From NCBI RefSeq assembly GCF_001619615.1, contig NZ_LQQP01000077.1:108746-172745 (forward strand): a DNA stretch of 64,000 nt. Reading direction: 5' to 3'. Source of the stretch: Microbacterium sp. T32 (GTDB lineage: Bacteria; Actinomycetota; Actinomycetes; Actinomycetales; Microbacteriaceae). The position numbers and the translations under genes are program-made. Shown here in pieces: positions 41,825-49,575 of this stretch (positions are counted from its first letter, which is position 1; every line of letters starts with the position of its first letter). The notes beneath the pieces are model-generated. The model did no database searches. It saw only the letters and a list, made by a program, of their open reading frames with translations, and was not told the DNA's origin.

Positions 41825-43114
41825 GTGCACGTGGTGATGTTCGCCGACCAGCACGTCGAGTCGCTGGGCGGCGCACAGGTGTCGATGCGGTTGCAGCGGC
41901 GGTTCCTCGAACGCGCGGGGCACACCGTGACGATCGTCGCGCCGCGCCTGCACCGGCCGGCTCCCACCGACCCCGCCTACGTGGACCTCCCGTCGTTCCC
42001 GGTCACGCCCGACCGCGAATACGCGCTGTCGTGGCCCGGCATCCGGACCGATCGCTTCGTGGATGCCGCCCTCGCGGGGCGTCCGCCCGTCGACGTCGTG
42101 CACGTGCAGGCCGACTTCTGGGGCGCGTTCATCGGCCACCGGTACGCCGCGCGCCACGGGCTCCCCGTCGTGCACACGATGCACAACCGCGTCGACGTCG
42201 GCATCGAGGCGACCGCGCCGTTCCCGAGGCTCGTGCTGCGGGTGCTGAACGCGTGGGCGCGGCGGGCGCTGCGGCCCGCGCTGCTGCGGGCGGGCGATGT
42301 TCGCAGAATCCCGCGTTCTTCGCAGGATTCGGCCGAAATGCTGCGAGATTCGGGGGATTCTGCGACATTTGCGCGCGAAGCGCCCGACGGCTGGGCGTAC
42401 CTCCGCCGCCTCGCGCGGCTGTCGACCGCTGTCACGGCTCCGTCCGCCCACTTCGCGCGGCGTCTCGAAGCCCACGGCGCCGTCCCCGGCGCGTCGGACG
42501 ACCGGGCGGTCGATGTCGTGTGGAACGGGATCGACGACGACATCCTCGACGCGGCTCTCACGGCGGGACCGGGGGAGCGTCGGCCCGGGCGTCCGCGCTT
42601 CGTCTGGATCGGCCGGATGAGCCCCGAGAAGCGCCTGCTGCCCTTCCTCGAGGCCGTCGCCGCGTCGGGAATCGACGCCGACGTCGAGATCATCGGCGGC
42701 GGTGCGCAGCTCCGCGCGGCGCGGCGCCTCGTGGAGCGTTCGCGGCCGGTGGCATCCATCCGCTTCTCCGGACGGATGCCGTACGCCCAGACCCTCGCGC
42801 GGCTCGCGGAGGCGGACGCCGTCGTGCAGACGTCGATCGGCTTCGAGACGCAGGGGATGACGGTGTTCGAAGCGGCGTCGCTCGGGACTCCCGCGGTGGT
42901 CAGCGACCCCGACATCGCCGCGGAACTCGGCACCGGAGTCTGGAGCGTCGCGGATGCCACGGTCGCGGCGCTCGCGGAGACGCTGCGGCGCGCGTCCGCC
43001 GACATCGCCGCCGGCTCCCCGGTCGCGGTGGATCCGACGATCGGGGAGCGCTTCCGGCAGTCCTCGCGCACCGCCGCGATGGTCGCGGTCTACGCGCGCG
43101 CCGCTCGGCGCTGA
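41825..43114 (+). CDS. GT4-family glycosyltransferase with an in-frame palindromic insertion
   Basis: 429 residues from GTG 41825, 4 bp after the previous GT gene. GT-B signs: LGGAQVSMRLQRRFLERAGHTVTIVAP at the N-terminus, FVWIGRMSPEKRLLPFLEAV at the start of the C-domain and a nucleotide-sugar end motif GFETQGMTVFEAASLGTPAVV (EX7E). Residues about 158-181 (RRIPRSSQDSAEMLRDSGDSATF) fit no part of the fold and correspond exactly to a 72-bp palindrome. It lies in the interdomain helix region between RALRPALLRAGD and APDGWAYLRRLA, where an insert is tolerable. The enzyme may still work. Confidence 0.85.
   Translation: MHVVMFADQHVESLGGAQVSMRLQRRFLERAGHTVTIVAPRLHRPAPTDPAYVDLPSFPVTPDREYALSWPGIRTDRFVDAALAGRPPVDVVHVQADFWGAFIGHRYAARHGLPVVHTMHNRVDVGIEATAPFPRLVLRVLNAWARRALRPALLRAGDVRRIPRSSQDSAEMLRDSGDSATFAREAPDGWAYLRRLARLSTAVTAPSAHFARRLEAHGAVPGASDDRAVDVVWNGIDDDILDAALTAGPGERRPGRPRFVWIGRMSPEKRLLPFLEAVAASGIDADVEIIGGGAQLRAARRLVERSRPVASIRFSGRMPYAQTLARLAEADAVVQTSIGFETQGMTVFEAASLGTPAVVSDPDIAAELGTGVWSVADATVAALAETLRRASADIAAGSPVAVDPTIGERFRQSSRTAAMVAVYARAARR
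42297..42368. repeat. 72-bp palindromic element inside the glycosyltransferase CDS
   Basis: ATGTTCGCAGAATCCC (42297-42312) is mirrored by GGGATTCTGCGACAT (42354-42368) with one unpaired base. The interior carries two more GCAGGATTCGG / GCGAGATTCGG words. It is AT-richer than the flanking gene and its length is a multiple of three. Confidence 0.8.
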
Positions 43115-43308
43115 CGCCGCGCGACCGGGGTGGCAGCGGCCTTCGCCGCGGGCGGTTCGGGAGCGGCGCGGGGTGCGGTGCGCTCGGCGCCGCCGGGGAG
43201 GCGGCGCGGGTCGGTGGGCACGCGGCCGTAGCCGTCGGTGTACATGAGCCACACGGTGGAGACGATCCCGATGAGGGAGAGGATGCCGAGAGCGATGAGG
43301 TATGCCAT
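43090..43308 (-). CDS. Small single-TM membrane protein
   Basis: 72 residues. One helix at the extreme N-terminus (MAYLIALGILSLIGIVSTVWLMY), then DGYGRVPTDPRRLPGG and a basic Ala/Pro/Arg tail. Its end overlaps the convergent glycosyltransferase by 25 bp. It diverges from the GlxA-type regulator gene. No known family. Confidence 0.6.
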   Translation of the reverse strand: MAYLIALGILSLIGIVSTVWLMYTDGYGRVPTDPRRLPGGAERTAPRAAPEPPAAKAAATPVARRQRRAARA

Positions 43309-43332
43309 GGCAGAGAAACTACGTCTGTACGA

Positions 43333-43355
43333 ATCATGCCCACGAGTGGCATGAT
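43333..43355. promoter_or_regulatory. Perfect inverted repeat between divergent genes, putative GlxA-type operator
   Basis: ATCATGCC-N7-GGCATGAT, 8-bp perfect arms, 39 bp before ATG 43394 and 25 bp before the divergent small membrane gene. Confidence 0.6.
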
Positions 43356-43393
43356 GGACGACGTTCGAATCTTTTCTGCCACACGGAGGATCC

Positions 43394-44383
43394 ATGCGTT
43401 CCGTCGCCGTCGTCGTCCAGCCCGGCTTCGCGCCGTTCGAGTTCGGCCTCGCGTGTGAGGCGTTCGGCCTCGACCGCAGCGACGACGGCATCCCGAACTT
43501 CGACTTCCGGATCGTGAGCCCCGACCCCGGTGTCGTGCCGTCGAACATCGGCTTCTCGATCAACGTCGAGAAGGGCCTGGATGCCGCGGACGACGTCGAC
43601 ATCCTCGTGCTGGCGCCCGTGCCGCGAGAGCAGTGGGGCGCGATCGATCCGCGCGTCACCGAGCTCGTGCGGCGCGCCGACGCCCGAGGTGCGTGGTTGC
43701 TGAGCGTGTGCAGCGGGTCGTTCGTCCTCGCCGCCGCGGGAGTGCTCGACGGGCGTCGGGCGACCACGCACTGGCGCTACGCGCAGACCATGGCGCGCAT
43801 GTACCCGAAGATCGAGGTCGATCCCGACGTGCTCTACGTCCAGGCCGGCAACATCATCACGAGCGCGGGAACCGCCGCCGGGCTCGACGCGTGCCTGCAC
43901 CTGCTGCGCCAGGAACTCGGCGCCGAGCTCACCAACCGCATCGCGCGGCGCATGGTGGTGGCGCCGCAGCGCGACGGCGGGCAGGCGCAGTTCATCGCCG
44001 CGCCGCTCCCCGTCGACACGTCGCTCTCGCTCGCGCCGGTGACCGAATGGATGCTGCAGAACCTCCACGCCGACCTGTCGGTCGAGCGGCTCGCGGCGCG
44101 CGCGCACATGTCGCCGCGGACGTTCGCCCGCCGCTTCAAGGCCGACTTCGGCGCGACGCCCGCGGCGTGGCTCGCGCGGCAGCGGCTGCTGCACGCGCAG
44201 CGGCTCCTCGAGGAGACGAACCTCGGCCTCGACCGCATCGCGTCGGAGTGCGGCTTCGGCTCGGCCGCTGTGCTGCGGCAGAACTTCGCCCGCACGATGG
44301 GCCTCACCCCCACCGCGTACCGCGCGCGCTTCTCGTGCGCCGACGACGTGATCGCGGCATCCCGCGAGGCCGTCCCGGCCTGA
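43394..44383 (+). CDS. GlxA-type AraC regulator with DJ-1/PfpI domain
   Basis: 329 residues after GGAGG. DJ-1/PfpI-like N-domain (VAVVVQPGFAPFEFGLACEAFGL, LLSVCSGSFVLAAAGVLDGRRATTHW) with elbow Cys. AraC C-domain (LSVERLAARAHMSPRTFARRFKADFGATPAAWL and IASECGFGSAAVLRQNFART). Probably a ligand-dependent activator. It lies next to the convergent transporter-Fae operon with a terminator between, so control of that operon is possible but IclR is the stronger candidate. Confidence 0.9.
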   Translation: MRSVAVVVQPGFAPFEFGLACEAFGLDRSDDGIPNFDFRIVSPDPGVVPSNIGFSINVEKGLDAADDVDILVLAPVPREQWGAIDPRVTELVRRADARGAWLLSVCSGSFVLAAAGVLDGRRATTHWRYAQTMARMYPKIEVDPDVLYVQAGNIITSAGTAAGLDACLHLLRQELGAELTNRIARRMVVAPQRDGGQAQFIAAPLPVDTSLSLAPVTEWMLQNLHADLSVERLAARAHMSPRTFARRFKADFGATPAAWLARQRLLHAQRLLEETNLGLDRIASECGFGSAAVLRQNFARTMGLTPTAYRARFSCADDVIAASREAVPA

Positions 44384-44416
44384 GTCCGAGTGGCGAGCCC
44401 GTGGGGGAGGCGGTCA

Positions 44417-44456
44417 CAGGGAAACGGCCCCACCCGAGGGTGGGGCCGTCTCCCTG
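44417..44456. terminator. Bidirectional terminator
   Basis: ACGGCCCCACC (44424-44434) pairs with 44439-44449, extended by CAGGGA/TCCCTG outer arms. It separates the convergent regulator gene and the fae operon. Confidence 0.8.
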
Positions 44457-44459
44457 CGC

Positions 44460-44969
44460 TCAAGACGCGGGGGTGAAGAACGGATTGCTGGGTGTCGTGC
44501 GTGCGGCGATGACCTCCTCCGTCGCGGGCAGCGACCGTGCGCCGTTGCGGATCGCCTCGCGGGCCGCCTGGCGGTTGTTGCGATAGACCTGCTCGGCGTC
44601 GGTGGCCGCGGGGTTGACCCACACGGCCGCGATGACCGCGTGCGAATCGGCCCACTCGGCCGGGATCTCGCCGTCTGCGACGGCGTCCGCGATTCCGGAT
44701 GCCACCCCCGCCTGCGCCGGTCCCCAGATCAACAGCCCGTGGGCGTCGCTCTCGGGCGCGGACTTGGTGACGAAGAGCGTGAGCGGCTTCACCGGCAGCG
44801 ACGGGCGGAGCACGGCGACGAAGGGAACGTGTCCGGCGCTGGGAGTCGCCAGAGCCGTCGCCCAGGCCGTCCCGGCCGGTCCGTCGCGATGCCCGAGCAC
44901 CGTGTTGATGTGGGCGGCGTGCGCCCCCTCGCCGACGAAGCTCTCGCCGATCTGCACGTCGACGGTCAT
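44460..44969 (-). CDS. fae: Formaldehyde-activating enzyme (Fae) homologue
   Basis: 169 residues. It begins VDVQIGESFVGEGAHAAHINTVLGHRDGPAGTAWATALATPSAGHVPFVAVL with the conserved His of the Fae active site, then LPVKPLTLFVTKSAP and GPAQAGVASGIADAVADGEIP, all Fae hallmarks. Classical Fae couples formaldehyde to tetrahydromethanopterin; actinobacteria generally lack that cofactor, so here it may use another carrier or act in formaldehyde binding or sensing. Its ATG overlaps the stop of the substrate-binding protein gene, so it is the last gene of the quaternary-amine transporter operon, where demethylation could release formaldehyde. Confidence 0.85.
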   Translation of the reverse strand: MTVDVQIGESFVGEGAHAAHINTVLGHRDGPAGTAWATALATPSAGHVPFVAVLRPSLPVKPLTLFVTKSAPESDAHGLLIWGPAQAGVASGIADAVADGEIPAEWADSHAVIAAVWVNPAATDAEQVYRNNRQAAREAIRNGARSLPATEEVIAARTTPSNPFFTPAS

Positions 44970-45913
44970 CAGATGAGCCCCTGCTCCTTCAGCCAGTCGG
45001 TCGCGACGTCTTCCGGGTCGTCGCCGTCGACGTCGACCTTCGCGTTGAGCTTCTGCATCTCCTCGGTGGTGAGCAGCGGCGAGATCTCGGCGATGACGTC
45101 GGCGATGGCCGGGTACTTGTCGAGGGTCGACTGCTTCAGGGTGAACGCTCCCTGGTAGACGGGGAAGAATTCCTTGTCGTCCTGCAGGACGACAAGGTCG
45201 AGAGCGGGGATGCGTCCGTCGGTCTGGAAGACCTCGCCGAAGTTGCAGTCATCGCCCTTCTGCGTGGCGGTGTAGATGACGCCCGTGTCCAGGAGTGCGA
45301 CATTCGAGTCCGACACGTTCAGGCCGTAGGCGGCCTTCAACCCGGGCCAGCCGTCGTCGCGCGTGGAGAACTCGCTCTCGATGCAGAACGTCTGCTCGTT
45401 CGCGGGCAGCTTCGCGACGTCCGAGAGCGTCGTGACCCCCAGTTCCTTGGCCTTGTCGGCGCGGATGGCGAAGGCGTACGTGTTGTTCAGGGGCGCGGGG
45501 TCGAGCCAGGCGATGCCCTTGGCGGCATCCGCCTTCTTCGTCGCGTCGAACTGCGCCTCGGCCCCGGGAACGGGTGCCGTGTTGCCGTTATAGGTGATCC
45601 ACGACGTGCCGGTGTACTCCCAGTAGCCGAGGAACTCGTCGTTCTCGAGGGCCTGACGCACGTTCGCCGACCCGACGAGCTTGGTGTTGGCCTCGACGTC
45701 GGCGCCGCGGGCGTTGAGTAGCGCGGTCGTGATGTGGGCGAGGATGTACTGCTCCGAGAAGTCCTTGGAACCGATCTGACCGGTGAGGCCTGCGAGTTCA
45801 TCGCTCCCGCCCGCGGCGGAACCGGTGGAACCGGAACCCCCCGAGCAGGCGGTGAGGGCGAGGGCGCCGAGCGCCGCGACGGCGGTCAGCGAGAGAAGCG
45901 GGCGACGCTTCAT
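44969..45913 (-). CDS. OpuC-type quaternary-amine substrate-binding lipoprotein
   Basis: 314 residues. Signal peptide with lipobox LTAC (Cys23) and a Gly/Ser linker, then IGSKDFSEQYILAHITTALL, GSANVRQALENDEFLGYWEYTGTSW and YNGN, as in OpuBC/OpuCC/ProX-family proteins for choline, carnitine and glycine betaine. Surface-anchored receptor for the two permeases and ATPase in the same operon. The ligand is inferred only at class level. The stop overlaps the fae start. Confidence 0.92.
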   Translation of the reverse strand: MKRRPLLSLTAVAALGALALTACSGGSGSTGSAAGGSDELAGLTGQIGSKDFSEQYILAHITTALLNARGADVEANTKLVGSANVRQALENDEFLGYWEYTGTSWITYNGNTAPVPGAEAQFDATKKADAAKGIAWLDPAPLNNTYAFAIRADKAKELGVTTLSDVAKLPANEQTFCIESEFSTRDDGWPGLKAAYGLNVSDSNVALLDTGVIYTATQKGDDCNFGEVFQTDGRIPALDLVVLQDDKEFFPVYQGAFTLKQSTLDKYPAIADVIAEISPLLTTEEMQKLNAKVDVDGDDPEDVATDWLKEQGLI

Positions 45914-45965
45914 TGTGTCTCCTTGGGGTGTGGTGCGGTGAGTGGTGCAGGTGGAACGGCGGGGA

Positions 45966-46760
45966 TCAGATCCCCTTGGGGGTGAGCAGGTCTTCGGCGA
46001 GGCCGGCGATCCAGTCGATGAGCAGGGCGATGCAGGCGACGAGGACGGCTCCGACCACGAGCACCGGATAGCGCTGCAGCTTCAGGCCGTTGACGATCAT
46101 GTCGCCGAGGCCGCCGGCGTTGATGAACGTGGCGATGGTGGCGACACCGACGCAGAACACCAGCGCGGTCCGGAGTCCGGCGAGGATCACGGGCACGGCG
46201 AGCGGGAGCTCGATCCGCACGAGCACCTGGGCGGGTGTCATCCCCATCCCGCGCGCGGACTCGCGGATCGCCCCGTCGACCTGCTCGATGCCGATCATCG
46301 TGTTGCGCAGCACGGGGAGGAACGCGTAGATCACGAGCGCGACCAGCGCCGTTGTGTACCCCGTCTGCCAGATGATCGCGAGCAGGATGACGACACCGAC
46401 TGCGGGAGTCGCCTGGCCGATGTTGGCCAGGGCCAGGACGAACCCGCGCACCGCGCGCGACGGGGTCTTGGCGAGCAGGATGCCGACGGGGATCGCGAGC
46501 ACGGCCACCAGCGCCGACGCGGCCACCGTAAGGCTGAGGTGCTCGCCGATGCGGAGGAACAGGTAGTCGGCGTTGAGCGTGCGCTGCTCGATCGAGTCGA
46601 GGGTCAGGGACGACAGCCACAGGAGGAGCACCGCCAGGATGACGACGACGATCGCCGGCGTGAGGAATCGGCGCCAGATGCGCTTTCCCCGCCGCGCCCC
46701 GCGGGCAGCGGCCAGGCGCGCAGCACCGATGCTCTGGGTCTCGGTCGTGACGGTGGTCAT
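45966..46760 (-). CDS. OpuC-type ABC transporter permease (second)
   Basis: 264 residues with about six helices. BPD_transp_1 domain with the EAA-like coupling loop IEQVDGAIRESARGMGMTPAQVLVRIELPLAVPVILAG. A basic N-terminus (RLAAARGARRGKRIWRR) precedes the first helix. Its ATG overlaps the ATPase stop by 3 bp, and the binding protein follows after 52 bp. It pairs with the permease at 47787. Confidence 0.92.
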   Translation of the reverse strand: MTTVTTETQSIGAARLAAARGARRGKRIWRRFLTPAIVVVILAVLLLWLSSLTLDSIEQRTLNADYLFLRIGEHLSLTVAASALVAVLAIPVGILLAKTPSRAVRGFVLALANIGQATPAVGVVILLAIIWQTGYTTALVALVIYAFLPVLRNTMIGIEQVDGAIRESARGMGMTPAQVLVRIELPLAVPVILAGLRTALVFCVGVATIATFINAGGLGDMIVNGLKLQRYPVLVVGAVLVACIALLIDWIAGLAEDLLTPKGI

Positions 46761-47794
46761 TGTGCGCCGCCCGAGCGCGGGGAGAGGTCGTCGACCTCGA
46801 CGCCGAGCGCGGCGGAGATCCGCTCGACCGTGAGCGTGCCGCGCGGCCGTCCGCCGCCGTCGACGACGGTGACCGTGGGCGAGCCGTGCAGCACGAGGAG
46901 ATCCAGCGCGTCGCGGAGGTTGTCGGTCGGTGCGACCGTGACCGACGTGGCATCCGTCACGGGTCCGAGGGGGGCATCCGCGACCCGGATGAGGGCGAGG
47001 CGCTTGAGCGCTGCGCCGCGCCCGATGAAGGACCGGACGTAGTCGTTCGCCGGGGAGGCCAGGATCGCCGCGGGGGTGTCGAACTGCTCGATCCGGCTGC
47101 GTTCGGACAGCACCGCGATGCGGTCGCCGAGTCGGATCGCCTCGTCGAAGTCGTGGGTGACGAAGATGATCGTCTTGCCGATGGATTCCTGGAGCCGGAG
47201 GAATTCCGCCTGCAGGCGTTCGCGGGTGATGGGGTCGGTCGCGCCGAAGGGCTCGTCCATGAGCATCACGGGCGGGTCGGCCGCTAGAGCGCGGGCGACG
47301 CCGACACGCTGCTGCTGGCCGCCGGACAGCTGACGCGGGTACCGGGCGGCGAAGTCTCCGCTCAGCTGAACCGTCTCGAGCAGTTCCTCGACGCGGTCGG
47401 CGGTGCGCTTCTTCGACCATCCGAGCAGCTTCGGGACGACGGCGATGTTCTCGCCGATCGTCATGTGCGGGAACAGTCCGATCTGCTGGATGACGTAGCC
47501 GATGTGCCGGCGCAGTTCGTTGGGGTTGAGCGAGAGGACATCGCGACCGTCGATCGAGATGGTCCCGGAAGTGGGTTCGATGATGCGGTTGATCATCTTC
47601 ATCGTGGTCGTCTTGCCGCACCCGGACGGGCCGACGAACATGATGAGTTCGCCGGGGTCGACATCCATCGAGAACGCGTCCACGGCGGGGGTCGACTGAC
47701 CGGGGTAGACCTTCGTCACGCCGTCGAGGCGGATGCCGACTCCCGAGGACGCGTGCGCGCCGGTCGTGCGGGAAGTGGTGGTGGTGTCAGACAC
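46757..47794 (-). CDS. OpuC-type ABC transporter ATPase with C-terminal CBS-like region
   Basis: 345 residues from GTG after AAGGGGG. Walker A GPSGCGKT, signature LSGGQQQR, Walker B VMLMDEPFGATD and the switch THDFDEA are present. The C-terminal 90 residues (ALIRVADAPLGPVTDATSVTVAPTDNLRDALDLLVLHGSPTVTVVDGGGRPRGTL) look like one CBS motif, used in OpuA/OpuC transporters to sense ionic strength or nucleotides. It overlaps neighbouring genes by 8 and 4 bp, so the operon is translationally coupled. Confidence 0.92.
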   Translation of the reverse strand: MSDTTTTSRTTGAHASSGVGIRLDGVTKVYPGQSTPAVDAFSMDVDPGELIMFVGPSGCGKTTTMKMINRIIEPTSGTISIDGRDVLSLNPNELRRHIGYVIQQIGLFPHMTIGENIAVVPKLLGWSKKRTADRVEELLETVQLSGDFAARYPRQLSGGQQQRVGVARALAADPPVMLMDEPFGATDPITRERLQAEFLRLQESIGKTIIFVTHDFDEAIRLGDRIAVLSERSRIEQFDTPAAILASPANDYVRSFIGRGAALKRLALIRVADAPLGPVTDATSVTVAPTDNLRDALDLLVLHGSPTVTVVDGGGRPRGTLTVERISAALGVEVDDLSPRSGGAQ

Positions 47795-48452
47795 GGAGCC
47801 CCCTTGAAGTGGTGACGCGGGTGATGAGGACGAAGGCGGCATCGATGAGGAGCGCCAGGACGATGACGCCGAGGGTTCCCGTCAGGGCGAAGTTCAGGGC
47901 GTTCTTCGAGCCGAGCGACGAGAGTCCCTTGAAGATGAACTGGCCGAGGCCGGGCCCGGCGACGTAGGCGGCGATCGCCGCGATGCCGATGGTGAGCTGG
48001 GCCGCCACGCGGATGCCGGTGAGGATGATGGGCCACGCGATGGGCAGTTGCACCGAGAGAAGGATGCGACCGGGCGACATGCCCATGCCCTTCGCGGATT
48101 CCATGATCGCCGGCGGCACCTCGCGAAGACCCACGACGGTGTTCCGCACGATCGGCAGGAGCGAGTAGAACACCAGCGAGAACACCGTGGGCGTCCATCC
48201 GAGGCCGAGGACCGGCGTCAGAAGTGCCAGCAACGCCAGCGAGGGGATGGTCAGGGCGACACCGGCGGCGGCGATCGTCACCGATCGTGAGACCGGGCGG
48301 TTCCAGACGGCGATGCCGATCGCGATGCCGATCACGGCGGCGATGACGATGCTCAGCGCGACGACGGCGACGTGCTGCAGCACCAATTCGGCGATGTCGT
48401 CGCTCCGGCGACTCCAGAAAGTGAGGAGTCCGCCGAGGTCGAAGTCGGACAT
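47787..48452 (-). CDS. OpuC-type ABC transporter permease (first)
   Basis: 221 residues, six helices, coupling loop LREVPPAIMESAKGMGMSPGRILLSVQLPIAWPIILTG. I use ATG 48452, preceded by GGAGAGGAG, not the upstream GTG at 48473. First gene of the operon; the promoter (TTGAAG-18-TACAGT on the minus strand) and IclR-type operator lie directly upstream. Confidence 0.92.
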   Translation of the reverse strand: MSDFDLGGLLTFWSRRSDDIAELVLQHVAVVALSIVIAAVIGIAIGIAVWNRPVSRSVTIAAAGVALTIPSLALLALLTPVLGLGWTPTVFSLVFYSLLPIVRNTVVGLREVPPAIMESAKGMGMSPGRILLSVQLPIAWPIILTGIRVAAQLTIGIAAIAAYVAGPGLGQFIFKGLSSLGSKNALNFALTGTLGVIVLALLIDAAFVLITRVTTSRGLRV

Positions 48453-48504
48453 GCGTCGCACTCCTCTCCTCATCGAGATGGGCCGCGGATCACGGCTGCG
48501 GCTG

Positions 48505-48555
48505 ACTGTAGGACGGGGGGTTGATTATCTTCAACCGACGTTGCGCATATGGCAA
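48505..48555 (-). promoter_or_regulatory. Transporter operon promoter and IclR-type operator 1
   Basis: On the minus strand: TTGAAG (48534-48529), 18-bp spacer, TACAGT (48510-48505). TTGCGCATATGGCAA (48541-48555) lies immediately upstream of the -35, and GGTTGA-N6-TCAACC (48519-48536) overlaps the -35. The TGCGCATATGGCAA core recurs inverted at 49442-49455. Confidence 0.75.
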
Positions 48556-48558
48556 ACG

Positions 48559-49422
48559 CTAGACGGCGGGCCCGACCGGGGTGAAGCCGATCGACCGCGA
48601 GAGGTCTTTCGCGCTGGAGGCGACGAAGCGTGCAAGGCCCTCCAGGCGATCCCCGATGCGGGTCTTGGGTGCGCTCACGTTCAGGGCGGCGACGATGCGA
48701 CCGGTGAAATCCCGCACGGGGGCGCTCGCTCCGACGACCCCGAGTTCGAGTTCCTCGTCGAGCAGCGCGTACCCCGTCGCGCGGATGCGGGCGAGCTCGG
48801 CGCGCAGGCTCGTCAGGTCGGAGACCACCTGGCGATCCGCCGGTGGGCTCGGGAGGACGGAGAACCCCGCCGCGTGCGGGGGAACGGGTCCGACGATGGC
48901 CTGATCCTGACCGTGCTCGGTGTACCACCGCTCGAGGGAGTCGTCGTCCCAGTCGCTCAGCAGAACGCGTCCCGACGGGGTGCGCCAGGCCGCCGTCGTG
49001 ATGCCCTCCCACCCGGTGGTGCGGAATTCGTGCGGGCTGAGCTCGCTCGCGATCGTCAGGACGTTGCCCCCGCGGAGCACGCAGAGGTGCGTCGTCTCGC
49101 GCGCCCGCTGGGCGACGCGGCGCAGGATCGGCTGCGACTCCCGCGTCAGGGTGCTCTCCAGAGTGAGCGCGGCCATCGCGTAGAGGCGGGCGCCGAGGCG
49201 GTAGGCCAGGGTGTTCTCGTCGCGGTCCACCAGCCCGGCGTCCGCGAGGGTGGCGAGGCTGCGCGACACCACGGCCTTGTCGCGACCCGTGATCTGAGCG
49301 ACGCGCGACACTCCGAGGCCTCCGCCGGTCACCGCCTCCGCCGAGCCGAGGATTTCGAGGATCTCGATGTCGCGGGCGAGTCCGGACGAGTTGCGGCGCG
49401 GCGCCGGCGCGTGATCGGTCAT
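48559..49422 (-). CDS. IclR-family regulator
   Basis: 287 residues. N-terminal winged HTH (LARDIEILEILGSAEAVTGGGLGVSRVAQITGRDKAVVSRSLATLADAGLVDRD) and IclR effector domain (LCVLRGGNVLTIASELSPHEFRTTGWEG, GYALLDEELELGVVGASAPVRDFTGRIVAALNVSAP). ATG 49422 lies 7 nt after TAGGGT, so the mRNA is probably leaderless. It sits between the transporter-fae operon and the divergent catabolic operon, and the same operator core occurs on both sides, which makes it the likely shared regulator. Confidence 0.92.
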   Translation of the reverse strand: MTDHAPAPRRNSSGLARDIEILEILGSAEAVTGGGLGVSRVAQITGRDKAVVSRSLATLADAGLVDRDENTLAYRLGARLYAMAALTLESTLTRESQPILRRVAQRARETTHLCVLRGGNVLTIASELSPHEFRTTGWEGITTAAWRTPSGRVLLSDWDDDSLERWYTEHGQDQAIVGPVPPHAAGFSVLPSPPADRQVVSDLTSLRAELARIRATGYALLDEELELGVVGASAPVRDFTGRIVAALNVSAPKTRIGDRLEGLARFVASSAKDLSRSIGFTPVGPAV

Positions 49423-49441
49423 GGCGGCAACCCTAACCCGG

Positions 49442-49455
49442 TTGCCATATGCGCA
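49442..49455. promoter_or_regulatory. IclR-type operator 2 (iclR / catabolic operon)
   Basis: TTGCCATATGCGCA, exact reverse complement of the core of operator 1. It covers the -35 zone of the iclR promoter and lies 120 bp before the divergent catabolic operon. A GGATGC-N7-GCATCC inverted repeat follows at 49461-49479. Confidence 0.75.
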
Positions 49456-49575
49456 TCAAGGGATGCTCTTACGGCATCCTCGATCTATGGTGGCCGTGCG
49501 GTCGCCACTGGCGGGCTCGAAGACGAGAGCCGCAGGAGCGCTCGCCCCCGATCCACGATCTCAAGGACTGATCCC

